Shown: piece after piece, positions 33,536 through 42,120 of the stretch
Layout of the letters: each line of letters starts with the position of its first letter
How positions within the stretch are numbered: the first letter of the stretch is position 1
Source: Sphingomonas sp. Leaf21
GTDB lineage: Bacteria > Pseudomonadota > Alphaproteobacteria > Sphingomonadales > Sphingomonadaceae
Length of the DNA: 64,000 nucleotides
Direction of reading: 5' to 3'
Assembly (NCBI RefSeq): GCF_916858675.1
Contig: NZ_CAKASM010000001.1
Span: forward strand, 532,692 to 596,691
Translations under genes and position numbers: made by a program
The notes under the pieces: model-generated
What the model was told of the DNA's origin: nothing
What the model saw: only the letters and a program-made list of their open reading frames with translations
Databases searched by the model: none

Positions 33536-35272
33536 ATGTACCACGTCAAGCAATCGATCATCGCCCGGATGCTGTTCACGATGATGGCGGCCGCGACGGT
33601 TCCGTCTGCCGCCTCCGCCCATATCACCTTGCCCGACGGCCGCGCCGAAGACCGCAATGCCAATCCGGCCGGAACGCTGCGACCGGGGCCGATCGGTGAT
33701 CGTGTCGTCCTTCTGCCGGAACCGGCCGCCCCACTGGCGGGCAGGCGCTGTGTCGTGCCCTTGTTCGAGCGACGCGAATTTTTCGGCGAGACGCCATTGC
33801 CGCTCGCCTATCGACCACCCGCCGCGTGCTCCGGTCCCTGGGCCAGGGTCGTGCTGGAGGGGGATCTGGACGTCACCGCCGGATTGCAGTTCGACCGCAC
33901 GGCCTCCATCACGATCGGCGATGCGACGCTGTTCGTCGGCACCACGATGGAACCCGGCAAGCGCTACGCACCGAAATGGCATGTCGAGCGCGACGTGACG
34001 GACTATGCCGCGTTGCTCCGCCGACCGGGTGCGGGGGCCGCCTCGCTCGTCAATTTCACCGACGATACGCATGACGGTCGCACCTTCTGGTCGGCGCGGC
34101 TGGTATTCTATGCCGCCGATCCCGCCACGAAGCACGCGCGGACGCCTCCTTCGCTGGTCGTACCCGTGACGCCGGGGCTGGAGCGGATCGACGCGGCGAA
34201 GCCCGCTTTCGAGCGGACGCTGCAACTGCCTCGCAACCTGACCCGCGTGCAGCTCGACCTGTTCGCGATCGGGCAGGATCGCGAGGAATTCTGGTATGAT
34301 TGCAAGCCCCGGATACCGGGGGTGCCGATGGCGCCATGGTCCAACGCCTGCCAGGCGCCGTTCCGCGAAGTCGAGGTGCGGATCGACGGTGCGCTCGCCG
34401 GGCTTCATGCCGTGACGCCGGTGATCTTCACCGGCGGGATCAACCCCGCGCTGTGGCGTCGCGCGCCGGGCCTGCGGGCGACCAACCTGCCGTCGGCGCG
34501 GCTCGACCTGACCCCGTTCGTCGCGCAGCTTAACGACGGCAAACCGCACCGCGTCACGCTGTCGATACCGAATGTCGGCACCTATTTCCGCATCGGCGGC
34601 GCGCTGTTGGCAGAGACCGATCCCCGCCGGGCGATCGTGACCGGGGCGGTGACGCGCAATACGCTGGCCCCGGCAAGCGTGTCGACCGTCCAGCTTCCGC
34701 CCCGACCGGGCACGGAGGTCACGGCCGAGACGCGGACCAGGGCGACCCGCACCGCCCGCGTCGAAGGCTATGCCGTGACCAGCCGCGGTCGCGTCCGCAC
34801 CAGTGTCGAATACACGCTGGCCAGCACGCTGACCGAAACCACGATGCGGCAACGGGCGATCAAGCGTCTGGACCTCGGCCAGTCGGCAACGACCGTCACC
34901 TCGCCACCATCGGCACGGCCCTCGATGACGCGCCTCGACGATCATGCGGGGCTGACGGTCGACATCCACGTCGCGCCGTCGAAATATGGCGTGGCGAACG
35001 GCACGGAGATTAGGCAATCGGCCGACCTCACGCGACGCGACGACCACGGCACCCAGCGGGTCACCGACACCCTCACGACCTTCGCTCCCACCGCCTCGCC
35101 GTTCACGGGGCCACGGGATACGCCCAGCCGGGTCACGCTCAGCCGCCGCGTTGCCAGTGGAAGCGGGTGCACCCTCACGCGTGTCGATATCGCCGATGAC
35201 GACATCACCCATGTCGACCGCGCGCCGTGTACGGCTCCGCCCGCTATTTCCGGGAACGTCGGTCGAGATTGA
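33536..35272 (+). CDS. Peptide-N-glycosidase A (PNGase A)-family amidase, exported
   Basis: 578 residues; TCGGGAGGACCG precedes the ATG; signal MLFTMMAAATVPSAASA. The family pattern is clear: LEGDLDVTAGLQFDRTASIT, HVERDVTDYAALLRRPGAGA, REEFWYDCKPR, FREVEVRIDGALAG, PVIFTGGINPALWRR, LDLTPFVAQLNDGKPHRVTL. These mirror the plant/fungal PNGase A family (Pfam PF12222), which releases N-glycans from asparagine, including core alpha-1,3-fucosylated plant glycans. The C-terminal third is Thr/Arg-rich. Together with fucosidases, galactosidases and a protease it suggests N-glycoprotein use. The product call is by family; the activity is inferred. Confidence 0.82.
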   Translation: MYHVKQSIIARMLFTMMAAATVPSAASAHITLPDGRAEDRNANPAGTLRPGPIGDRVVLLPEPAAPLAGRRCVVPLFERREFFGETPLPLAYRPPAACSGPWARVVLEGDLDVTAGLQFDRTASITIGDATLFVGTTMEPGKRYAPKWHVERDVTDYAALLRRPGAGAASLVNFTDDTHDGRTFWSARLVFYAADPATKHARTPPSLVVPVTPGLERIDAAKPAFERTLQLPRNLTRVQLDLFAIGQDREEFWYDCKPRIPGVPMAPWSNACQAPFREVEVRIDGALAGLHAVTPVIFTGGINPALWRRAPGLRATNLPSARLDLTPFVAQLNDGKPHRVTLSIPNVGTYFRIGGALLAETDPRRAIVTGAVTRNTLAPASVSTVQLPPRPGTEVTAETRTRATRTARVEGYAVTSRGRVRTSVEYTLASTLTETTMRQRAIKRLDLGQSATTVTSPPSARPSMTRLDDHAGLTVDIHVAPSKYGVANGTEIRQSADLTRRDDHGTQRVTDTLTTFAPTASPFTGPRDTPSRVTLSRRVASGSGCTLTRVDIADDDITHVDRAPCTAPPAISGNVGRD

Positions 35273-35390
35273 TCCGCCCTCGATCACCGATTTTCGGTCG
35301 CGTCGAGGTGGGTCACGACATTCTGAACCTGTCCGCCATCCGCATCGACCGGAACGCCCTCGATCGCACGTTCCCCTAGAACGATCGGTC

Positions 35391-36365
35391 CTATGGATAG
35401 GCGAGAGCGGTGACGACATCTCCAACGCGCCATCGATGCCATCTGTCACCGTCGATCAGGTGCAACGTGTCAGCGCGGCCGGTCAGTAACATGGGCCTTT
35501 CCGAACCGGCGAGCCGTAGCGGCATCTGCCATGTCGCCAGCGTGACCGCCGCTTCGCCGCTTCCACGCTGGTCCAATTCGACCAGGGCCAGTCGTGCGGC
35601 GTCGCTGCCATAGCCTCCGGCGAGCAGCATGTGGTTGCCGTCGATGGCGATCGCCTTCGCGCCAACAAGCGCGTTGCGCCACCACCTGGTCGGCTCGCCA
35701 GGCGCGAAGTTAACCAGCGCAAAGTCGGTGTAGGCGCATACCCACGCACCTGAAGCCGCAGGCGTCAGGGCATAGCAGTCGTCGATGAGCCCTGCTTCCT
35801 CGGGCCATGTCGGCACCGCCACGATGCTGCCGTCCGGCGCGAAGCAGGCGACGCCATTGGAGGATGGTGGCCACTCCATCCCGGGAACGCTCCATCCTCG
35901 GCCGAATATGCCTTCATCGAACCAGCCGACCCAGATGCGGTCGAGGTCGTCGATTGCGACATGCTCGATACCGTCGCCCAGCATGAACCGGGTCAGAAGC
36001 GAACCGTCCGGGGACAAGATGCGGGCATTGGGATCACCGCGTGTACGAGAGCCGACCACAAGCCAACGGCCATCGGCGAAGCGTCCAAGCAGCGGATGTG
36101 GCGTTTCGAGCGGGAAGACGGGGCCTTCCTTCCAGCCATCCTCACCCCAGCTCAGTAGCTTGGCCGAGCCCTCCTTGGTGAGATCATCGATGCGGCCAGG
36201 CGGGTCGAGATGCCCGTCAGGGCTGGCGTGAATCCGCGCCCATTCGCTGGCCAGATCGACGTCGGTCACGATGGCGGCGAGGGTGCCATCCGCCAGGATG
36301 GCATGATGAAGCGCTTGCCACCCGGCCGGGATGGGCGACAGCGACGTCGTGACATACGGCGACAT
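35391..36365 (-). CDS. Beta-propeller-like protein of unknown function
   Basis: 324 residues from MSPYVTTSLSPIPAGW; the frame is open to 36800 but the extra N-terminal part has no protein-like pattern. Repeating strand units (GRFADGRWLVVGSR, ILSPDGSLLTRFMLGDGIEH, IDDLDRIWVGWFDEGIFG, CFAPDGSIVAVPTW, IDGNHMLLAGGYG, LIDGDRWHRWRVGDV) resemble six or seven blades of a WD/NHL-like propeller. There is no signal peptide. It converges on the PNGase A gene. No function is assigned. Confidence 0.6.
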   Translation of the reverse strand: MSPYVTTSLSPIPAGWQALHHAILADGTLAAIVTDVDLASEWARIHASPDGHLDPPGRIDDLTKEGSAKLLSWGEDGWKEGPVFPLETPHPLLGRFADGRWLVVGSRTRGDPNARILSPDGSLLTRFMLGDGIEHVAIDDLDRIWVGWFDEGIFGRGWSVPGMEWPPSSNGVACFAPDGSIVAVPTWPEEAGLIDDCYALTPAASGAWVCAYTDFALVNFAPGEPTRWWRNALVGAKAIAIDGNHMLLAGGYGSDAARLALVELDQRGSGEAAVTLATWQMPLRLAGSERPMLLTGRADTLHLIDGDRWHRWRVGDVVTALAYP

Positions 36366-36898
36366 GGCCAGATGATATTCGGGCGCCCGAACAGGGGCAA
36401 TCCAGATCGCAGCGGTCAGGCCGTGTTCGCATCTCGGATGTCGGTGAGACCCTCGGGGTACGCCCACCGCGCTGACAGAATGGCAGGCACGTTTCCCAAC
36501 CCCGTTCGGTCGGGACCAGCTGCTGCTTCCATCGCGCCGATGGACAAGCCGATCTGATCCATCGGCGAACACCGCCGCCTGTTCCAGGCTCTGCCCGAGG
36601 TCGCAGTCGTCGCAATGCGTGATCGTATCTCCCATACATACCATCGCATCCGCCGCCCCCTCGCCACCATGGCCCCCACGGTCACGAAGATCGGCGACGA
36701 CGGCCTTGATAGACTGGTCTTGGCTGGAAGAGCGTGACGCATTGAACAAGGTTTCGTCGCGTGCGATCACGTTGCCGTAGCCAGGCTCGCTCAGCGCCAT
36801 CGCCTGATAGCCTGGACGACGGATAGTGGTGTCACAACCGCTCGGTCGTGACCGGGCATCAACCTAGGTGGAGAGGGCGCGGCGTGAAGCGCCCGCTG
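36366..36898. other. Unassigned stretch between propeller gene and PepSY operon
   Basis: 533 bases without a convincing gene. A minus-strand frame is open from 36800 into the propeller gene (ALSEPGYGNVIARDETLF, then GDTITHCDDCDLGQSLEQ), but it lacks a ribosome site, a recognisable family and smooth codon use. It may be a decayed gene or an unusual N-terminal extension. I see no inverted repeats or transposase motifs. Confidence 0.3.
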
Positions 36899-38395
36899 CT
36901 ACCCGGCGGTCCGTCCTTCCCGCCGGTGTTTGCTAGCCGGATGCCGGAACAACAGCCCGGCACCTGCCAGCAACGCAAGCTCCACCCCCATTCCCGGCAA
37001 GCCTAGCTGACGGGTGACCAGGTAGACCAAAGCAAGCCCAAGCGTGCTGGCTGCGACCAGATGACGATATCGCGCGGCTCCGTTCGATGCATCGAACCCT
37101 TGCGCGCCACCGGCGATGATCAGCGAGCACGCCGTCGTCGCCAGCCAGACCCAGATCAAAATGCCGTCTTGCGCAGGAGCGACGAGCCCGGTGATGCCAA
37201 CCATTGCCAGGGCCAATGGTTGTCCCCATGCGATGCCTGCCCACAACCGCTCCCACAGCGGTACGGCGCGGCCACGATCGCGACGACGCGCAAGCCAGAT
37301 CGTCACGCCGCTCGACGTGACGATGCAAAGCGCCAGCCCCAGCAGGCCGTAGAGCAGCCGTACCGGCAGACCGCCGAACCATCCGAAATGAAGCTGGCGG
37401 ATCCCGCCCAGCATCCGGGTTCCCAGCACGAGGTCGGCCGGGTGCTGGTCCTTCACGACCCTGCCCTTCGCGTCGAAGATGGTCGTATCCTGCGGCACCA
37501 GCAGACGATCACGTTCGGAGGAGATGGTGACGCGGGCGTCGGCACGCCCCGCGCGCTCGATGATGAGCTGGTTTGGCGTTGCCCGATCGCTGCGACGTCG
37601 CGCCTCCGCGAGCATCGGCTCCAGCGGCGGGAGCGGTGCCGCCACGGCGTTGATGGCAGGCGGTGCTTCCGTGAACAGCCCGTAGACCTTCGCCGTGTCG
37701 CCCCGGTAGAGGAGCATCGCCAGGACGCCGACGATCAACGTGCTGAGGCCCAGCAGAGCGCCGGTCAGCGCGATGGCAAGGTGGAACGGCAGCGCCCAGA
37801 TGCCCAGGCGGTTGTGCATGTCCGCTTCCTGCAACCGTCGCGCGCCGCCCCGTCGCAGGTGGAAGGCATCCTTGAAGATGCGCGGATGCGCGAGAATACC
37901 TGAGATCAGCGACGAAAGAAGTGCGACGCCAGTCAGGCCGACGACGAAACCGCCCCAGGCGCGGGGCAGGTGCAGCGCGATATGCAGATCGACGAGGAAG
38001 TCGGCGATGGGAGTCCGCCGCTCGACCAAGGTGCCGTTCCGATCAGCCGCCCATTCGCGGTGAAGTGTTGGCGTATAGGCGATGATGCTGGCCTCTGCTT
38101 CCTCCCTCGAAGGCAGCGAGACGTACAGCGTGGCGTGAGCCGGGCCGTTCGCCTGCGCGGATCGGACGGCCTGGTCGAGCGCGCCGGGGGCAAGCGCCGT
38201 GATCGATGGCGTATCAGGCTGTTCCCAGCGTGCTATGTCGTGCGCGAAGACGGCCAGCGCGCCCGTCAGGCAGACGAGATAGATGATCGCGGCGAAGGCG
38301 AGGCCGAGGAGGCCGTGGCCGCTCAGCACCGCCCGCACGGTGCGCGGCGACAACGGCCAGCCCCGTGGCGCATCCTGTTTGCTGGCGGTCTTCAT
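36899..38395 (-). CDS. PepSY-associated TM protein (ferri-siderophore reductase type)
   Basis: 498 residues from MKTASKQDAPRGWPLSP; the start is fixed by an ATGA overlap with the upstream gene. Four main hydrophobic blocks are visible: GLLGLAFAAIIYLVCLTGALAVF, WGGFVVGLTGVALLSSLISGIL, the pair around FHLAIALTGALLGLSTLIVGVLAML, and a C-terminal set from LLYGLLGLALCIVTSSGV onwards. Periplasmic PepSY-like parts lie between. HIALHLPRAW and HFGWFGGLP contain conserved His for haem or metal. In PiuB/FpvG-like systems this protein reduces Fe(III)-siderophore after uptake; the upstream TBDR supports that role. Confidence 0.85.
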   Translation of the reverse strand: MKTASKQDAPRGWPLSPRTVRAVLSGHGLLGLAFAAIIYLVCLTGALAVFAHDIARWEQPDTPSITALAPGALDQAVRSAQANGPAHATLYVSLPSREEAEASIIAYTPTLHREWAADRNGTLVERRTPIADFLVDLHIALHLPRAWGGFVVGLTGVALLSSLISGILAHPRIFKDAFHLRRGGARRLQEADMHNRLGIWALPFHLAIALTGALLGLSTLIVGVLAMLLYRGDTAKVYGLFTEAPPAINAVAAPLPPLEPMLAEARRRSDRATPNQLIIERAGRADARVTISSERDRLLVPQDTTIFDAKGRVVKDQHPADLVLGTRMLGGIRQLHFGWFGGLPVRLLYGLLGLALCIVTSSGVTIWLARRRDRGRAVPLWERLWAGIAWGQPLALAMVGITGLVAPAQDGILIWVWLATTACSLIIAGGAQGFDASNGAARYRHLVAASTLGLALVYLVTRQLGLPGMGVELALLAGAGLLFRHPASKHRREGRTAG

Positions 38396-38955
38396 ACCAG
38401 GCCCCGCATGGCAGCCAGCATGAAGCCAGCGACTGTCGTGCCCAGGAGAACGGCCAGCGAGCGGAGGAGCCGCTGATCGGCGAGCGTCCAGGTCATGGCG
38501 AGTGCCCAGACGACCGGCATCAGCAGACCGCCGGTGATGATCCGGGTTCGTGGATCGCCGGGTGCCCAGGTCGCGTAGCAGAAGGCGATCCCCATGGCCG
38601 CCGTCATGCCGAGCGGCCCGGCCAGCAGCGCCTTCAGCCAGCCGCGCCACGCCTTCGATGGTCCTTCAAGCGGCTCGGGCGCGAGGCTCGCGCTTCGCCC
38701 GGCACGCGCCGCACGGACGGTTCGCCCCTGGACAACGACGACCAGCGCGGCCACACCGATCCCGGCCACGGCGAGCGCGCTTCCCTTTACCCAGCCGACC
38801 CACGCCGCATCGAGCAGGACGGTGACCGCGAGCACCGCCCATCCGCTCACGATCAAGCCGACCCGCTCGTGCTGCCGATCCGCCCATGCGCGCCGCAGCC
38901 ACGTGGCACCGGCCGATCCACCGATGACAGCGACGAGCACGGCTAGGGCCGTCAC
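38392..38955 (-). CDS. Small polytopic membrane protein, DUF3325/DUF3649-like
   Basis: 187 residues, starting at GTG (38955) in a GTGA overlap with the TBDR stop. About five hydrophobic segments: LAVLVAVIGGSAGATW, LIVSGWAVLAVTVLLDAAW, GSALAVAGIGVAALVVVV, then after a Pro/Ser linker LKALLAGPLGMTAAMGIAFCY, LLMPVVWALAMTW and a last segment. The first half resembles DUF3325 and the second DUF3649, two small proteins normally encoded separately beside PepSY ferri-siderophore reductases, so this may be a natural fusion. The assignment is tentative. Confidence 0.6.
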   Translation of the reverse strand: MTALAVLVAVIGGSAGATWLRRAWADRQHERVGLIVSGWAVLAVTVLLDAAWVGWVKGSALAVAGIGVAALVVVVQGRTVRAARAGRSASLAPEPLEGPSKAWRGWLKALLAGPLGMTAAMGIAFCYATWAPGDPRTRIITGGLLMPVVWALAMTWTLADQRLLRSLAVLLGTTVAGFMLAAMRGLV

Positions 38956-41237
38956 AGATGCACTTCCAGACCGGCACCGAACGTTTGCGGATCGCCGACG
39001 ATGCCGCGATTGCCGTCCGGGGTGCGGTATTGGAGGTAATCCTCGTCAAGCAGGTTCCGGGCGAACGCGAACAATGTCCAGCGACCGGCATCATAGCCGA
39101 GCCGGGCGTTCACCACCGTGCGGCCGGACACAAGCGACTGAGTCTGCTCGGTCCCGACATCGGTGAAGACGGCGCTGCGATAATTGGCGTTGACGTTGCC
39201 GACGAGGGCACCGACGCGGCCGTTGATCCCAGCCGCCAGCGTCCAGCGGGGCGCATAGGGGAATTGCGATCCGGTCAGATCGACCGTGCTGGTCGAACCC
39301 GTGGGCAGGTCGAAGCGATCATATTTGGTTCGGACGTAGCCGGCCGAGGCATACGCATCGAACATGCGATTGAGGCGGCCCTGCACCTCCAGTTCCCCGC
39401 CATAGAGGTGCGACTTGCCGGCGTTCACCGTATTATAGTCATAGGCGTTGAGGCCGAAGAAGGCGGTCGTCTGCTGGTCCTTCCAGTCGACATAGAAGAT
39501 GTTGGCATTGACCGTCAGCCTGCCGTCCAGCCAGCGCGAGCGCAGCGATCCCTCATAGTTCCAGCTATATTCCGGATCATAGGCGACCAGCGTCGCGCGC
39601 GCCGGGTTCTGGCTGGACCCGCCCGAGCGATAGGCGCGCTGCACGGTGAAGGCGGTGGTCAGATCGGGCGTCCACTCCATGCTGACGCCAGCCTTCGGCA
39701 GGAAGGCGTCGAAGCTGCGGGCGTTGCTGGCCCGCGCCGATGCCGCCTGCGCGACCAGGCCGAGCACGCCGCGGTTGATCGCGGTCACCGCCAGGTTGAG
39801 CGGGGTGCCAGCCGCGCCGAACGCCGCCGGGCTGGGCAATGTGCCGTTGAAGGTGGCGATCGTCTCCGCGCCGTAGCGATTGTCCTCGTGATCGTAGCGG
39901 AAGCCCGCGAGCAGCGAGAGGCGATCGGTCACACGCAGTCGACCGTCGCCGAACAGCGCCGCGTTCCTGACGAGCAGGGGCTGATCGGCGATATAGCGGA
40001 CCGGGATCTGCGGCAGCGCGGTGGCATAGGCCGTCGCGATCTGCCGCGCGGCGGTCGCGGGAAAGCCGCCGCCCTGCAACAGTCCGACGATCGTGGTGAC
40101 GGGAGTCGCGATGTTCAGGCGGCTGTTGGCGTCGAGCCCGCCGGAGCGGCGATAGGCCCAGGCGCCCAGCACGCCGCTCAGCCGCTCGCCATCGTAGTTG
40201 AGGCGGAGTTCCTGCGTCCAGGTCCGGTAGCGGCTGTCGTTGCTGATGAACTGTATGTCGGCGGCCGTGCCGTCCGCATCCGTCTGTGCCAGCGTCGCGG
40301 TGCGGTTGAACGAGGTGACGCTCGACAATCGCAGGCGGGGGGCGATCTCGTAGCCGACATTCAGCACCGCGATGTCGGAACGGATATAGCCTCGGTTGGG
40401 CTGGTCGCCGGTCGCGCGGCGGTGATCGTAGAAGTCCGGCGTCGAGATGTTGGTATATTCGTAGAGATAGCCGCCATCGCGCCGCACGCGATTGTAGCTC
40501 GCCTTCACATCGAGGCCCGGCAGCGCCTGCGGCGTCCAGTGGAGCTTGCCGCGCAGGTTGAGCGTGCGCAGGCTGTCGTCGTAACCGCCCCGCGTGACGT
40601 TGCGGATGATGCCGCGATCAGCACGACGCTCGGCCGACAGGCGGATGCCCAGCTCGTCACGGATCAACGGACCGCCTGCCGCGGCCGAGAAGGTGCGATC
40701 GTTGCGGTCCGTCCACAGGATACGGCCGTCAGCGCTATAGTCGGTGACGGAGGCATCGCGGGTCGTCAGCACGATGGCACCAGCCAGCGCGTTCAGGCCC
40801 TGGATGGTCGATTGCGGCCCGCGCAGGACTTCGACCTGATCGATATCCCAAAGGTCGGTGGGACCGCCGAACAGCGCCTGGCGAGGAATGGGCGCGCCGT
40901 CCACGTACACCGTCGCCGTGTCCGCGTTGCCGCCCGCACCCACACCCTGGTTGTTGATCCCGCGAATGGTGAAGCCGGCGGAGCCATAGGTTTCCGAAAC
41001 GTTGGCGGTGCGATTGTAGACATCCTGGATCGTCAGGATGTTCTCCTGCCGAATGCGCTCGGGCGTCGTGACCGCGACGCTTGTCGTCGTTTCCTGAAGC
41101 GTCCTGTTCGACTTCTCGCCGGTGACGATGATGTCGTCCGGTTGCGTTTCCTGCGTGGAAGCGGGCGCCTGTTGCGCAAGGCCGGGTGTCGCAGCGACCA
41201 GTGTGCCGGTGCAGAGCAGGTAAGCGATCAATCTCAT
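38952..41237 (-). CDS. TonB-dependent siderophore-type receptor
   Basis: 761 residues; Sec signal AYLLCTGTLVAATPGLAQ; DDIIVTGEKSNRTLQET is the TonB-box region. Plug motifs SVAVTTPERIRQENILTIQD, GFTIRGINNQGVG and DIDQVEVLRGPQSTIQGLNA are typical of iron-complex receptors; the barrel ends in GAGLEVHL. It is first in a three-gene operon with the DUF3325/3649-like and PepSY proteins, all overlapping by 4 bases. A Fur-like sequence lies about 40 bases upstream, so iron repression is expected. Confidence 0.9.
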   Translation of the reverse strand: MRLIAYLLCTGTLVAATPGLAQQAPASTQETQPDDIIVTGEKSNRTLQETTTSVAVTTPERIRQENILTIQDVYNRTANVSETYGSAGFTIRGINNQGVGAGGNADTATVYVDGAPIPRQALFGGPTDLWDIDQVEVLRGPQSTIQGLNALAGAIVLTTRDASVTDYSADGRILWTDRNDRTFSAAAGGPLIRDELGIRLSAERRADRGIIRNVTRGGYDDSLRTLNLRGKLHWTPQALPGLDVKASYNRVRRDGGYLYEYTNISTPDFYDHRRATGDQPNRGYIRSDIAVLNVGYEIAPRLRLSSVTSFNRTATLAQTDADGTAADIQFISNDSRYRTWTQELRLNYDGERLSGVLGAWAYRRSGGLDANSRLNIATPVTTIVGLLQGGGFPATAARQIATAYATALPQIPVRYIADQPLLVRNAALFGDGRLRVTDRLSLLAGFRYDHEDNRYGAETIATFNGTLPSPAAFGAAGTPLNLAVTAINRGVLGLVAQAASARASNARSFDAFLPKAGVSMEWTPDLTTAFTVQRAYRSGGSSQNPARATLVAYDPEYSWNYEGSLRSRWLDGRLTVNANIFYVDWKDQQTTAFFGLNAYDYNTVNAGKSHLYGGELEVQGRLNRMFDAYASAGYVRTKYDRFDLPTGSTSTVDLTGSQFPYAPRWTLAAGINGRVGALVGNVNANYRSAVFTDVGTEQTQSLVSGRTVVNARLGYDAGRWTLFAFARNLLDEDYLQYRTPDGNRGIVGDPQTFGAGLEVHL

Positions 41238-41274
41238 TGTAGCCCCTCATTTTTGGAGAAGCTACAAACATCCC

Positions 41275-41292
41275 TAATGAGAATCAATAGCA
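41275..41292 (-). promoter_or_regulatory. Fur-box-like site before siderophore receptor operon
   Basis: Read on the minus strand the sequence is TGCTATTGATTCTCATTA. Its right part, TTGATTCTCATTA, is close to the classical Fur consensus half, and its left part TGCTATTGA repeats the arm of the palindrome at 8846-8872 upstream of the other siderophore receptor. Confidence 0.65.
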
Positions 41293-41334
41293 CATCATCA
41301 TCGTTTGCCGGGTGGGCGTACTTCCGTCGCGGGA

Positions 41335-41853
41335 GTGTGTCCTGACCGACCGGTGGTGAAACCGCCTATCGGCAACCGTGTGGTCGAACGGTCCTACGCC
41401 TCGCGAACGATCACGCGCACGCCGGTGACGCTCGAATTTTCGGGTTCCGATCTCGTCCGGTTCGAAGGACGTGCGATGCGATTCCAGAACGTCAACGGCG
41501 AGCATATCCTGATCTTTCCAGGCGTAGCACTGATGCCGCGAGAGGACGGTGCGTTCGCGCTGATCGACCTGAGGGAGATCGATCTAGCGTTCACCGCTGT
41601 GCAGTTCGTTGAGGACGAGGACGTTCCCGGAGACAGCCAGGTCGTCGGCCATAGCTGGGCCAAGGTGAACAAGAACGGCTCGCCTGACCTGCGCTTCCGC
41701 GAAAGCTACCCGATTCCGCTATGCCTCTACGGCCGGAAGGTTTTCACAACGCCCGGCGGCGTCGAGGAGGAGTACCAGCTTTCGAATGCGGCGGTCGCCG
41801 GCGAGTTCGCCCGGGCGTTCAACGCCTATCGATCGACGTGGGCTGTGTCCTGA
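41335..41853 (+). CDS. Hypothetical protein, possibly N-terminally truncated
   Basis: About 172 residues from a GTG at 41335; starts are uncertain because no ATG precedes the conserved-looking part (YASRTITRTPVTLEFSG, FQNVNGEHILIFPGVALMP, IDLREIDLAFTAVQF). There is no signal peptide or membrane segment. The even mix of beta-strand and acidic segments suggests a soluble fold, and the missing clear start suggests the N-terminus may have been lost. No family is recognised. The gene diverges from the siderophore TBDR. Confidence 0.5.
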   Translation: MCPDRPVVKPPIGNRVVERSYASRTITRTPVTLEFSGSDLVRFEGRAMRFQNVNGEHILIFPGVALMPREDGAFALIDLREIDLAFTAVQFVEDEDVPGDSQVVGHSWAKVNKNGSPDLRFRESYPIPLCLYGRKVFTTPGGVEEEYQLSNAAVAGEFARAFNAYRSTWAVS

Positions 41854-42042
41854 TGGCGATCAGAGCGATAGCGCGCCAACGTCGCCTGCCCCAGACGAAC
41901 GAGGCGTTTGCGCCGGGGTTTGACGGAGCCCTGTCATTCGCATCTTGCAACTGCGCATGAATGCGATCCGTTATGTGTAATCAGACTGATTTAAAGATGT
42001 CTGGCGTGGATGGCCTCCAAGGCTGGGCAAATCTCGCAACGA

Positions 42043-42086
42043 TACGGTTAAATCCACGCAAACTGCATATTTACCTTTTAACCGTA
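42043..42086 (+). promoter_or_regulatory. 10-bp inverted repeat upstream of the chemoreceptor gene
   Basis: TACGGTTAAA (42043-42052) and TTTAACCGTA (42077-42086) are perfect inverted repeats with a 24-base spacer, ending 34 bases before the MCP start. Each arm contains the TTAACC core known from CtrA half-sites in alphaproteobacteria, which control motility genes; this link is inference. The 41854-42120 gap otherwise holds no convincing gene. Confidence 0.45.
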
Positions 42087-42120
42087 GAATATGCTTCATC
42101 TGTGGGATGGGGCCCTAGCC

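Noticed and set aside
38958..41345. 795-codon plus-strand frame over the minus-strand TBDR
   Set aside because: Shadow of the TBDR; no ribosome site or domain.
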